DNA of 13,546 nt. Source: Actinomycetota bacterium (GTDB lineage: Bacteria; Actinomycetota; Actinomycetes; Streptosporangiales; Streptosporangiaceae). The stretch covers positions 1 to 13,546 of the forward strand of contig PMST01000314.1 of NCBI GenBank assembly GCA_003168295.1, in the 5' to 3' direction. Position 1 is the first letter of the stretch. Every line of letters starts with the position of its first letter. The notes under the pieces were generated by a model that saw nothing but the letters and a program-made list of their open reading frames with translations, did no database searches and was not told the DNA's origin. A program made the position numbers and the translations under genes. Positions 1-9,654 of this stretch are shown here, piece by piece.

Positions 1-5
1 TTCGC

Positions 6-63
6 ATCCGGATCTGGCTTTGCCTGGCTTGCCGGGCGATCTGGCGGCCGGGGATCCGGATCT
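6..63. repeat. Two copies of palindrome ATCCGGAT upstream of the acyl-CoA dehydrogenase
   Basis: The 10-base string ATCCGGATCT occurs at 6-15 and again at 54-63, 48 nt apart. Its first eight bases are a perfect palindrome. Both copies lie in the roughly 100 nt before the first gene of the acyl-CoA dehydrogenase/fix operon, where an operator could sit. No protein is known to me that binds this motif, and short G/C-rich palindromes can occur by chance. The rest of the leader holds a GGGAGAT ribosome-binding sequence at 91-97. The end of an upstream gene cannot be excluded because the window starts here. Confidence 0.3.
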
Positions 64-105
64 TCATCCAGGCCGTGATGGCCGATATCAGGGAGATGCT
101 CGTAC

Positions 106-1248
106 ATGGACTTTGAGCTGACCGATGAGCAGGAACTGGTCCGCGAGGCGGTAAGGGAGTTCGCCGACGCCGAGGTGGCGCCGATCGCCGCCGGGCTCGA
201 CCGTGATCACCGCTTTCCCGCTGAGCTTTTGCCGAAGCTGGCGGAGCTGAACCTCATGGGCATGCCCTACCCCGAGAAGGTGGGCGGCGCGGGCGCGGAT
301 TATGTGAGCTACGTCATCGCGATCGAGGAACTGTCACGGGCGTGCGCGACCACCAGCGTCATCGTGTCGGCGCACAGCTCGCTGGCCACCTGGCCGATCT
401 ACACGTTCGGCACCCCGGCTCAGCACGACCGGTACCTGGCTGACATGACGTCCGGCCGCCGACTGGGCGCCTTCGCCCTGACCGAGCCCGCCGCGGGCAC
501 CGATGCCGCCGCGGGCACCACCACGGCGCTGCTGAAGGGGGACGAGTACGTCCTCAACGGATCGAAGATCTTCATCTCCAACGCCCCGTTCGCCGAGATC
601 TACGTCGTCTTCGCCAAGACCGATCCGGCGGCACCGGGCACGCGGGGGATGAGCGCGTTCATCGTCGAGAGGGACACCCCCGGGTTCTCCGTCGGCGAGG
701 CCGAGCACAAGCTGGGCATCCGCGGTTCGAGCACGCCGCCGCTGTACTTCTCCGACTGCCATATTCCCTCCGACGCGCTGCTGGGCGGGGAGGGCAACGG
801 TTTCAAGGTCGCCATGAAGACCCTGGACGGCGGGCGGATCGGCATCGCCGCGCAGGCGCTGGGCATCGCCCAGGCCGCGCTCGACGCGTCGGTCGCCTAC
901 GCGAAGGAACGTGTCCAGTTCGGCAAGCCGATCGCGACGCTGCAGGCTATTCAGTGGATGATCGCCGACATGGCCACCGAGATCGACGCGGCCCGGCTCC
1001 TGGTCTACCGCGCCGCGTCGTGCGTGGATGCCGGCCGCCCCTATTCCACCGAAGGGGCGATGGCCAAGCTTTTCGCATCGGAGACCGCCACCCGGGTGGC
1101 CGGCAAGGCCATCCAGATCCACGGCGGATACGGCTATACCGAAAGCTACCCGGTGGAGCGGAACTGGCGTGACGCCAAGATCACCGAAATCTACGAGGGG
1201 ACATCCGAAGTGCAGCGCATGGTCATAGCGAGAAGCTGCCTGCGGTGA
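106..1248 (+). CDS. Short-chain (butyryl-CoA dehydrogenase-like) acyl-CoA dehydrogenase
   Basis: This is an FAD enzyme of 380 aa that interconverts acyl-CoA and 2-enoyl-CoA and exchanges electrons with an electron-transfer flavoprotein. It has the full family length and resembles clostridial butyryl-CoA dehydrogenase from end to end: MDFELTDEQELVREAVREFA at the start, the flavin-site motif ALTEPAAGTD at 124-133, LNGSKIFISNA at 150-160, MKTLDGGRIGIAAQALGIA at 237-255, and QIHGGYGY at 337-344. The catalytic base is predicted to be Glu364 in IYEGTSE, the position used by butyryl- and medium-chain dehydrogenases. ATG 106 follows GGAGAT by about 8 nt. It is followed after 31 nt by fixA, so FixAB is its likely electron partner. 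Substrate chain length is inferred from similarity only. E. coli has comparable pairings (CaiA with FixABCX, YdiO with YdiQRST), but this protein looks closer to Bcd than to CaiA. Confidence 0.93.
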   Translation: MDFELTDEQELVREAVREFADAEVAPIAAGLDRDHRFPAELLPKLAELNLMGMPYPEKVGGAGADYVSYVIAIEELSRACATTSVIVSAHSSLATWPIYTFGTPAQHDRYLADMTSGRRLGAFALTEPAAGTDAAAGTTTALLKGDEYVLNGSKIFISNAPFAEIYVVFAKTDPAAPGTRGMSAFIVERDTPGFSVGEAEHKLGIRGSSTPPLYFSDCHIPSDALLGGEGNGFKVAMKTLDGGRIGIAAQALGIAQAALDASVAYAKERVQFGKPIATLQAIQWMIADMATEIDAARLLVYRAASCVDAGRPYSTEGAMAKLFASETATRVAGKAIQIHGGYGYTESYPVERNWRDAKITEIYEGTSEVQRMVIARSCLR

Positions 1249-1279
1249 GCACAACCAATCCAGGGTCAGGAAGATCGCG

Positions 1280-2065
1280 ATGAGGATTGTGGTCGCCTAC
1301 AAGTGGACCCGCGACCCGCAGGAGGCCACGGTCCGTGCCGACGGCACGGTGGACTGGAGCCGGGCGAAGCCGGGCCTGTCCGCCTACGACCCCGTGGCCA
1401 TGGAGCTGGCCCGCCAGCTCGCCGCGGCAGCGGGCGCCGAGCTGATCGGCGTGACGGCCGGGGGTAAGGGCGTCGCGGTGCCGATCGCGTCCAAAGCCGC
1501 CCTGTCCCGTGGCCTGGACCGGGTGGTGATCGTCGAGGACGAGTCGCTGGCCGAAGCCGGGAGATCCGAGCTGGCCGCGGTGCTGGCCGAGGTGATCAGG
1601 CACATCGGCGACGTGGACCTGATCGTCACCGGCGACTCGTCGGTGGACGTAGCGGCCAAGATGGTCCCGACCGTGCTGGCCGGCGAGCTCGGCTGGCCGG
1701 CCGTGGCCGAGGTCACCGCCGTGTCCGGAACAGGGGTCCAGGCCGGCGCGCTGCGTGTCGAGCGGGCGGTGCCGGGCGGCGTGCAGGTGCTCGAGATCTG
1801 CGGTCCCGCGGTGCTGGCCGCGTCCGCCGATGCCGCGGTGCCGCGCGTGCCCGGCATGAAAGAACTCCTCGCGGCGGCCAGGAAGCCGGTGGAGCTGCTT
1901 GAGCTCGCGGCGCTGAAGGTGCCCCCGGGCAGCGCGGTCATGACCGTCACCGGCCGGTCGCGCCCAGAGCGCAAGGCCCGCAAGGGCCAGCTCATCGACA
2001 CGACCGACCCGGCCGCGGCCGCCGCCGAGCTCGTCACCGCGCTCCGCGAGGCCGGCACACTATGA
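1280..2065 (+). CDS. fixA: Electron-transfer flavoprotein beta subunit, FixA type
   Basis: The 261-aa product is the small ETF subunit, which with FixB forms the soluble flavoprotein that carries electrons between dehydrogenases and FixC. It starts with the typical MRIVVAYKWTRDP strand and has SAYDPVAMELARQLA, the SRGLDRVVIVED segment, TGDSSVDVAAKMVPTVLAGE and the late PGMKELLAAARKPVE motif. These match E. coli FixA and YdiQ in order and spacing better than the ordinary aerobic EtfB. ATG 1280 is preceded by AGGAAG with about 6 nt spacing. The gene is 31 nt after the acyl-CoA dehydrogenase and 22 nt before fixB, so co-transcription is likely. Whether the flavin and nucleotide sites support electron bifurcation cannot be decided by eye. 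Confidence 0.93.
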   Translation: MRIVVAYKWTRDPQEATVRADGTVDWSRAKPGLSAYDPVAMELARQLAAAAGAELIGVTAGGKGVAVPIASKAALSRGLDRVVIVEDESLAEAGRSELAAVLAEVIRHIGDVDLIVTGDSSVDVAAKMVPTVLAGELGWPAVAEVTAVSGTGVQAGALRVERAVPGGVQVLEICGPAVLAASADAAVPRVPGMKELLAAARKPVELLELAALKVPPGSAVMTVTGRSRPERKARKGQLIDTTDPAAAAAELVTALREAGTL

Positions 2066-2087
2066 CAACCACAGGAAGGACCCGGCC

Positions 2088-2999
2088 GTGAGCGTGAACG
2101 CCTGGATCGTCGTCGGGGATCAGCCGACGATCGGCAACCTTATTACGGTCGCGCGCTCCCTGGGCGGCCCGGTGGGGGCCGTGGTCGCCGGACCCCGGTC
2201 GGTGGCCGAGACGGTCGCGGCGAGCGGCGTGGACAAGGTGGTCTGGTGCGGCACGCCGGACGACGTGCCCGCCGAAGCCAGCGCCCCGGCGGTGGCCGCA
2301 GCCGTCGCCGCCGATCCGCCCCGCGTGGTGCTCGCCGGCCGCAACCCCGGCGAGCGCGTGCTCCTGGGCGCCGTCGCCGCCCGGCTCAAGGCGGCCGTCC
2401 TGACCGGCGCCCGCACCGTCTCGATCGATGGCGACGACGTCATCGTGGTCAACGCCGTCTTCGGTGACATCGCCGACGAGATCGTCGCCGTCTCCGGCCC
2501 GGTGGCCCTGCTGCTCGACGGCGGTTCCGTGCCGCCGGCCGCTGGCGGCAGCGCGCCCATCGAGGAGGCCGCCGCCGCGCCGCTGGCCATGAAGGTGATC
2601 GAGACCAGGACGTCCGGCTTCGATCAGGTGGATCTGGGCGAGGCCCACCGGGTGATCGGAGTCGGCCGCGGCCTGGCGGCCAAGGAGGACCTCGCCCTGG
2701 TCGAGGCGCTCGCCAAGGCCGCGGGCGCCGAGATCGCCTGCTCCCGCCCGGTGGCCGAAGGCCTGAACTGGATGGGCAAGGACCGCTACATCGGCAGCTC
2801 AGGCGCGCACATTGCCCCCCAGCTCTACCTGGCCATCGGCATCTCCGGCCAGCTGCAGCACATGGTCGGCGTGCAGGGCGCGGAGACCATCGTCGCGATC
2901 AACTCCGACCCGAACGCCGCGGTCTTCAGCCAGACCGACTACGGCCTCGTCGGCGACCTCTACCAGCTCGTGCCGGCGATCACCGCCGCGCTGAAATGA
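2088..2999 (+). CDS. fixB: Electron-transfer flavoprotein alpha subunit, FixB type
   Basis: This 303-aa protein is the large ETF subunit. Its N-terminal domain (about 1-165) is variable. The conserved FAD domain follows: GVGRGLAAKED at 191-201, AEIACSRPVAEGLNWM at 214-229, APQLYLAIGISGQLQH at 243-258, VAINSDPNAAVF at 269-280 and DYGLVGD at 284-290. The stretch before APQLY reads YIGSSGAHI where ordinary EtfA has a GQTG-type sequence; E. coli FixB is also divergent there, which places this protein with the Cai/Ydi type. The start is GTG 2088, chosen because AGGAAGGA lies 7 nt upstream and no better ATG gives the usual N-terminus. It stops 9 nt before fixC. It acts as a dimer with FixA in the cytoplasm. 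Confidence 0.93.
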   Translation: MSVNAWIVVGDQPTIGNLITVARSLGGPVGAVVAGPRSVAETVAASGVDKVVWCGTPDDVPAEASAPAVAAAVAADPPRVVLAGRNPGERVLLGAVAARLKAAVLTGARTVSIDGDDVIVVNAVFGDIADEIVAVSGPVALLLDGGSVPPAAGGSAPIEEAAAAPLAMKVIETRTSGFDQVDLGEAHRVIGVGRGLAAKEDLALVEALAKAAGAEIACSRPVAEGLNWMGKDRYIGSSGAHIAPQLYLAIGISGQLQHMVGVQGAETIVAINSDPNAAVFSQTDYGLVGDLYQLVPAITAALK

Positions 3000-3008
3000 C
3001 GGTGCCCG

Positions 3009-4322
3009 ATGACGCAAACAGCTGAGCCCGACTTCGAGGTCATCGTCATCGGGGCCGGCATCGCCGGCTGCGTCGCGGCCTACCAGCTCGCCCGGCAAGG
3101 ACGCTCGGTGCTGCTGATCGAGCGGGGCGAGGCGCCCGGCTCGAAGAACCTGTCCGGCGGCGTCCTGTACTCCCGCGGCATCCAGCAGGTCTTCCCCGGT
3201 TTCCTCGACGAGGCCCCGGTCGAGCGCCGGATCACCCGCAACTACATCAGTTTCCTCAACGCCGGCAGCTCGGTCGCCATCGACTACAAGGACGCCAGGC
3301 TGGCCGACCCGGTCAACGCCGTCACGGTGCTGCGCGCCAAGCTGGACGCCTGGCTGGCCGCCAAGTGCGAGGAGGCCGGCGCCCTCCTCATGCCCGGCGT
3401 CCGGGTGGACCGGGTCCTCACGGAGGACCGCTTCGACGGCAAGCGAGTCGTCGGCGTCCAGGCCGGCGACGACGAGTTGCGGGCCCAGGTGGTAGTCGCC
3501 GCCGACGGCGTGAACTCCTTCATCGCCAAGGAAGCCGGGCTGCGCCGGCCAGAGCCGCTGAACCACCTCGCCGTCGGCGTGAAGTCGGTGGTCAAGCTGC
3601 CCAGGGAGACGATCGAGGCCCGGTTCAACCTCACCGGCGACGAGGGCGCGGCCATCGCCGCGGTCGGCGACTGCACGCAGGGAGTGGGCGGCGGCGGCTT
3701 CCTCTACACCAACATCGACTCCCTGTCCGTCGGCATAGTCGTGCGCCTGGACGACCTCACCGCGAAGAAGAAGGTCGTCACCGACATCTTCGACCACTTC
3801 CTGGAGCACCGGTTCATCGCCCCCTACCTCGACGGCGGCGAGCTGATGGAGTACGGCTGCCACCTAGTGGCCGAGGGCGGCCTGCACATGATCGGCGAGA
3901 TCGCCATGGACGGCATGCTCGTGGTCGGTGACGCCGCCGGACTCACCCTCAACACCGGCCTGACCGTGCGGGGCATGGACCTCGCGGTAGGCTCCGCGGT
4001 CGCCGCCGCCGAGGCCATCGGATCCGCCCTGGACGCCAAGGACACCTCCAAGGCAGCCCTGGCCGGATACCGGGAGCGCCTGTTCGCCTCCTACGTCGGC
4101 CAGGACATGAAGACCTACGCCAAGGCCCCGTCCTTCCTGGAGGTGGAGCGGATGTACAAGCAATACGGCGAGCTCTTCGCCAACGTCCTGTACGGCGCAT
4201 TCAGCCTGGACACCCAGCCTCGCCGACATCTCCTGGCGGTGGCGCGCAAGTCGCTGGTCCAGTCCCCGCTGAAAATGAGGCAGCTCGTCAAAGACGGCAT
4301 CGCAGGAGCCCGGGCGCTATGA
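3009..4322 (+). CDS. fixC: FixC, ETF:quinone oxidoreductase-like flavoprotein
   Basis: This FAD-dependent oxidoreductase (437 aa, family usual about 430) is expected to take electrons from FixAB and, with FixX, pass them to the membrane quinone pool. A dinucleotide-binding fold opens the protein: VIVIGAGIAG at 11-20 and LLIERG at 35-40. GSKNLSGGVLYSRG (44-57), VAADGVNSFIAKE (163-175), GGGFLYTN (228-235) and the second FAD motif GDAAGLTLNTGLTVRGMDLA (307-326) follow as in E. coli FixC, including the C-terminal LVKDGIAGARAL. No transmembrane helix is evident, so membrane contact would be peripheral. The ribosome-binding site is weak, so translation may be coupled to fixB 9 nt upstream. Its TGA overlaps the ATG of fixX in ATGA. 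Confidence 0.94.
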   Translation: MTQTAEPDFEVIVIGAGIAGCVAAYQLARQGRSVLLIERGEAPGSKNLSGGVLYSRGIQQVFPGFLDEAPVERRITRNYISFLNAGSSVAIDYKDARLADPVNAVTVLRAKLDAWLAAKCEEAGALLMPGVRVDRVLTEDRFDGKRVVGVQAGDDELRAQVVVAADGVNSFIAKEAGLRRPEPLNHLAVGVKSVVKLPRETIEARFNLTGDEGAAIAAVGDCTQGVGGGGFLYTNIDSLSVGIVVRLDDLTAKKKVVTDIFDHFLEHRFIAPYLDGGELMEYGCHLVAEGGLHMIGEIAMDGMLVVGDAAGLTLNTGLTVRGMDLAVGSAVAAAEAIGSALDAKDTSKAALAGYRERLFASYVGQDMKTYAKAPSFLEVERMYKQYGELFANVLYGAFSLDTQPRRHLLAVARKSLVQSPLKMRQLVKDGIAGARAL

Positions 4323-4606
4323 AACCACTGTCCGTCCCCGAGCGCCTGACCAAGAACCGCTTCAACCTCGATGAGGAGGAGGACCACATCGAGGTCAACC
4401 AGGAGATCGCCAAGGCGACCGGAACCGGCAAGGCCATAGTGGCCTGCTGCCCCGCCCACGTCTACACCGAGGAACCCGACGGGACCATCTCGGTCGAGTA
4501 CGCCGCCTGCCTGGAGTGCGGCACCTGCCTGGCCATCGCCGCCCCCGGCGCCCTGAAGTGGCACTACCCCAGGGGCGGGTTCGGTGTCCAGTTCCGCGAA
4601 GGCTAG
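4319..4606 (+). CDS. fixX: FixX, ferredoxin-like iron-sulfur protein
   Basis: This 95-aa protein is the ferredoxin-like partner of FixC. It carries Cys44-Pro and the close cluster Cys64-x2-Cys67-x2-Cys70 in ACLECGTC, enough to ligate one 4Fe-4S cluster. Cys43 is an additional neighbouring cysteine. NRFNLDEEEDHIEV (13-26) and the C-terminal YPRGGFGVQF (83-92) match the E. coli FixX pattern. ATG 4319 overlaps the fixC stop by 4 nt, which indicates translational coupling and equal dosage. In human ETF-QO the equivalents of FixC and FixX are fused in one polypeptide. The next gene begins only 2 nt after this one. Confidence 0.93.
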   Translation: MKPLSVPERLTKNRFNLDEEEDHIEVNQEIAKATGTGKAIVACCPAHVYTEEPDGTISVEYAACLECGTCLAIAAPGALKWHYPRGGFGVQFREG

Positions 4607-4608
4607 TC

Positions 4609-6978
4609 ATGCTCAAGCGTAGGATTACGCTGCCACCTGAGCATCTGTACCCAGCTGATGAGTGGCGCATCGTGGAGACGCGGTACTCAGACGAGTTCGT
4701 CGGCCTGACCGAGACCATCTTCTCGCTGGGTAACGGTTTCGTCGGCGTCCGGGGCAGCTTCGAGGAGGGGCGCCCCGCGCTAGTCCCCGGGACATTCATC
4801 AACGGGTTCCACGAGACCTGGCCGATTGTGCACGCGGAAGACGCGCCCGCGCTCGCCAAGACCGGCCAGACGATCGTGAACGTGCCCGATACGACGATCA
4901 TCAAGCTCTACGTGGACGACGAGCCGTTTTACCTGCCGACCGCGCGCCTCCAGGATTACCGGCGCATCCTGGACATGCGAGCCGGGACGCTGACCCGTGA
5001 GCTGGTATGGGTCACTGACGCCGGCAAGCACGTCCGGGTCCGCTCCTGCCGGATGGTCTCACTCGAGCACCGCCACCTGGTCGCGATGACGTATGAGGTC
5101 ACGATGCTCGACGAGCCGGCGCCTATCGCGGTGTCCTCGCTGGTGCTCAACCGCCAGGATGCCCGCCAGGCCGGCGACCTGCCCGAGTACCGGCCGGGAG
5201 ATCCCCGCCTGGCGACCGTGCTGCCGCACCGGGTGCTCAACGTGCGGGCTTCGGAGCTGGCCGGGCAGCGCATCCTGCTTGGCTACCAGACCACCAGCAG
5301 CGGGATGACACTCGGCGTCGGTGTTGACCACGTGATCGACACGGCGCAGGAGTCCCAGGCGGTGGGGTCTCTCGACGACGAGACGGGCGAGGTGCTCCTG
5401 ACGGCCGATGCGGTGCCTGGCGTCCCGATCCGGATCACCAAGTACGCGACCTACCAGACCTCGCGCAACATCCCGGTCCCCGAGCTCGTCGACCGGTGCC
5501 GCCTGACCTTGGACCGCGCGGTCCGGGACGGGTTCGACGTGCTCGCCGCGGCTCAGCGCGCGAATCTCGAGAAGTTCTGGGACCGCGCCGACGTGCGGCT
5601 GCAGACCCGGCTCAATCCGGTGCGGCAGCAGCAGGCGGTCCGGTGGAATCTCTACCAGATCGGGCAGGCGTCCTGGCGCGCCGAAGGGGCCGGGGTCCCG
5701 GCGAAGGGGCTGACCGGGCAGGCCTATGAGGGCCATTACTTCTGGGATACCGAGCTGTATGTGCTGCCGTTCTTGTCTTACACCCAGCCCAGGATCGCCC
5801 GGAACCTGCTGCGGTTCCGGCACAGCATGCTGGGCCGGGCGCGGGAGCGGGCGGCCCAGCTGAGCCAGCGAGGGGCGCTGTTCCCGTGGCGGACCATCAA
5901 CGGCGAGGAGGCCTCGTCCAATTTCCAGCAGGGCACCGCCCAGTATCACATCAACGCCGATATCGCTTACGCGATCGGGCGCTACGCCGGCGTCCGGGGT
6001 GACTTGCACCTGCTCGGCGAGATCGGCGCGGAAATCCTGGTCGAGACCGCCCGGCTGTGGCAGGACCTCGGCTTCTACGGCGCCGACAGCAGATTCCACA
6101 TCCACGGCGTGACCGGGCCCGACGAATACACCACCGTGGTCAACGACAACACCTACACCAACCTGATGGCCCGGCTGAACCTCAAGTTCGCCGCCGCTAC
6201 CGTCCGCCGGCTCCGCGAGGAGCGGCCAGCGGACTACACGACGCTCATCCGCGCGGTCAGGCTTCAGCCCAAGGAGGTCGAGTCCTGGGAGCACGCGGCG
6301 GCCGCGATGCACGTCCCGTTCGACGATGAACTCCGCATCCACCCGCAAGACGAGACGTTCCTGACCCGTGAGGTGTGGGATCTGGACAGCACGCCGCGGG
6401 AGAAGTTCCCGCTGCTGCTGCACTACCACCCGCTGGTGATCTACCGGCATCAGGTCCTCAAGCAGGCCGACATCGTGCTGGCCATGTTCCTGCTCGGCAA
6501 CGAGTTCTCCGAGGAGCAAAAGCGCCGCAACTTCGACTACTACGACCCGCTCACTACCGGTGACTCATCGCTGTCGGCGTGCGTGCAGAGCATCATCGCC
6601 GCCGAGATCGGCCAAGAGCGCAAGGCCCTGGAGTACTTCCAGTACGCGCTGCTGATGGACCTGGGCAACGTGGCCGGCAACGCCTCGGACGGAGTTCACA
6701 TCGCCTCCGCCGCCGGCGTCTGGTCCTCGCTCGTCTTCGGGTTCGGCGGCGTCCGCGATTTCGGCGGCCAGCTGACCTTTCAGCCCAGGCTGCCGCGCGC
6801 CTGGAACGAGCTCGCCTTCTCGCTGCGATTCTGCGGACGCCAGATCCGGGTCAAGCTCACCCACGACGAGGAGCGCTACGTCGTCGAGGAAGGTGAGCCG
6901 CTGAGCGTGCTCATCCGGGGCGAGTCACACCTGCTCAGCCCGGATACCCCCGTCGCGATCAAGCTCCCGCCGCCGTGA
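4609..6978 (+). CDS. Glycoside hydrolase family 65 disaccharide phosphorylase
   Basis: The 789-aa product belongs to the inverting GH65 family, which splits alpha-glucosides such as maltose, trehalose, kojibiose or nigerose with phosphate, giving beta-glucose 1-phosphate and a sugar. The N-terminal beta-sandwich (about 1-270) includes FSLGNGFVGVRGSFEEG. The (alpha/alpha)6 barrel carries GHYFWDTELYVLPF (375-388) and the probable general acid Glu506 in TGPDEY. TGDSSLSACVQSI (650-662) corresponds to the phosphate-binding segment of phosphorylases, which argues against a hydrolase, and DGVHIAS lies at 694-700. ATG 4609 was chosen because GAAGG lies 7 nt upstream and the protein then begins like its relatives; an upstream in-frame ATG at 4516 is buried in fixX. 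No beta-phosphoglucomutase gene, the usual partner, lies in the window. The exact sugar cannot be told; actinobacterial relatives such as M. tuberculosis Rv3401 are alike. Confidence 0.9.
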   Translation: MLKRRITLPPEHLYPADEWRIVETRYSDEFVGLTETIFSLGNGFVGVRGSFEEGRPALVPGTFINGFHETWPIVHAEDAPALAKTGQTIVNVPDTTIIKLYVDDEPFYLPTARLQDYRRILDMRAGTLTRELVWVTDAGKHVRVRSCRMVSLEHRHLVAMTYEVTMLDEPAPIAVSSLVLNRQDARQAGDLPEYRPGDPRLATVLPHRVLNVRASELAGQRILLGYQTTSSGMTLGVGVDHVIDTAQESQAVGSLDDETGEVLLTADAVPGVPIRITKYATYQTSRNIPVPELVDRCRLTLDRAVRDGFDVLAAAQRANLEKFWDRADVRLQTRLNPVRQQQAVRWNLYQIGQASWRAEGAGVPAKGLTGQAYEGHYFWDTELYVLPFLSYTQPRIARNLLRFRHSMLGRARERAAQLSQRGALFPWRTINGEEASSNFQQGTAQYHINADIAYAIGRYAGVRGDLHLLGEIGAEILVETARLWQDLGFYGADSRFHIHGVTGPDEYTTVVNDNTYTNLMARLNLKFAAATVRRLREERPADYTTLIRAVRLQPKEVESWEHAAAAMHVPFDDELRIHPQDETFLTREVWDLDSTPREKFPLLLHYHPLVIYRHQVLKQADIVLAMFLLGNEFSEEQKRRNFDYYDPLTTGDSSLSACVQSIIAAEIGQERKALEYFQYALLMDLGNVAGNASDGVHIASAAGVWSSLVFGFGGVRDFGGQLTFQPRLPRAWNELAFSLRFCGRQIRVKLTHDEERYVVEEGEPLSVLIRGESHLLSPDTPVAIKLPPP

Positions 6979-7036
6979 CCCGGACGCTGAGCGCCATCAT
7001 CGGCTCTCCAGCGCCCGTGCCCAGCTCCGCCCACCG

Positions 7037-7081
7037 GACCAGCTGCGTGTGCCCTCCTGGATCGGGACCTCGCCGCGCTGG

Positions 7082-7083
<2 letters not shown>
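7037..7083. terminator. Possible bidirectional terminator hairpin between convergent operons
   Basis: Between the GH65 gene and the phosphorylase, GACCAGC (7037-7043) pairs exactly with GCTGGTC (7077-7083). With one bulged T the stem continues as GCG (7045-7047) with CGC (7074-7076), giving about ten pairs around a loop of about 26 nt. It reaches into the stop codon of the minus-strand gene. No T-tract follows on either strand, which is common for actinomycete stops, but the large loop keeps confidence low. The rest of 6979-7081 shows nothing recognisable. Confidence 0.3.
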
Positions 7084-9601
<2,518 letters not shown>

Positions 9602-9621
9602 GAGCCGAATCTACGCCGTCA

Positions 9622-9650
9622 GGCCAGGCCTGAACACGTCCGGCCTGGCC
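9622..9650 (-). terminator. Strong hairpin between adenylate kinase and phosphorylase genes
   Basis: GGCCAGGCC and GGCCTGGCC are perfect 9-bp inverted arms separated by 11 nt (9631-9641). They fill most of the 53-nt gap and lie between the adenylate kinase stop and the phosphorylase start on the minus strand. The stem is very G/C-rich and has no T-tract. It could partially terminate transcription, stabilise the upstream 3' end after processing, or set different levels of the two enzymes. The structure is seen in the sequence; the role is inferred. Confidence 0.45.
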
Positions 9651-9654
9651 CGGT

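Noticed and set aside
1..105. C-terminal tail of an upstream gene
   Set aside because: All three forward frames run open for part of this stretch, but none shows a recognisable motif, and the length is too short to judge.
1280..4606. Nitrogen-fixation locus, suggested by fix gene names
   Set aside because: No nif genes are present and the four proteins resemble the E. coli carnitine/Ydi sets; the names alone do not imply nitrogen fixation.
4783..4796. GTCCCCGGGAC dyad inside the GH65 gene
   Set aside because: It lies deep within coding sequence and the half-sites are inverted in order relative to a DosR box (GTCCC before GGGAC), so the geometry is wrong.
5059..6519. Long minus-strand open frame (486 codons) opposite the GH65 gene
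   Set aside because: It lies entirely within a clearly conserved gene on the other strand, its translation is low in complexity and rich in Arg/Gly/Pro/Val, and it shows no family motifs. Long antisense frames are expected in very high-GC DNA.
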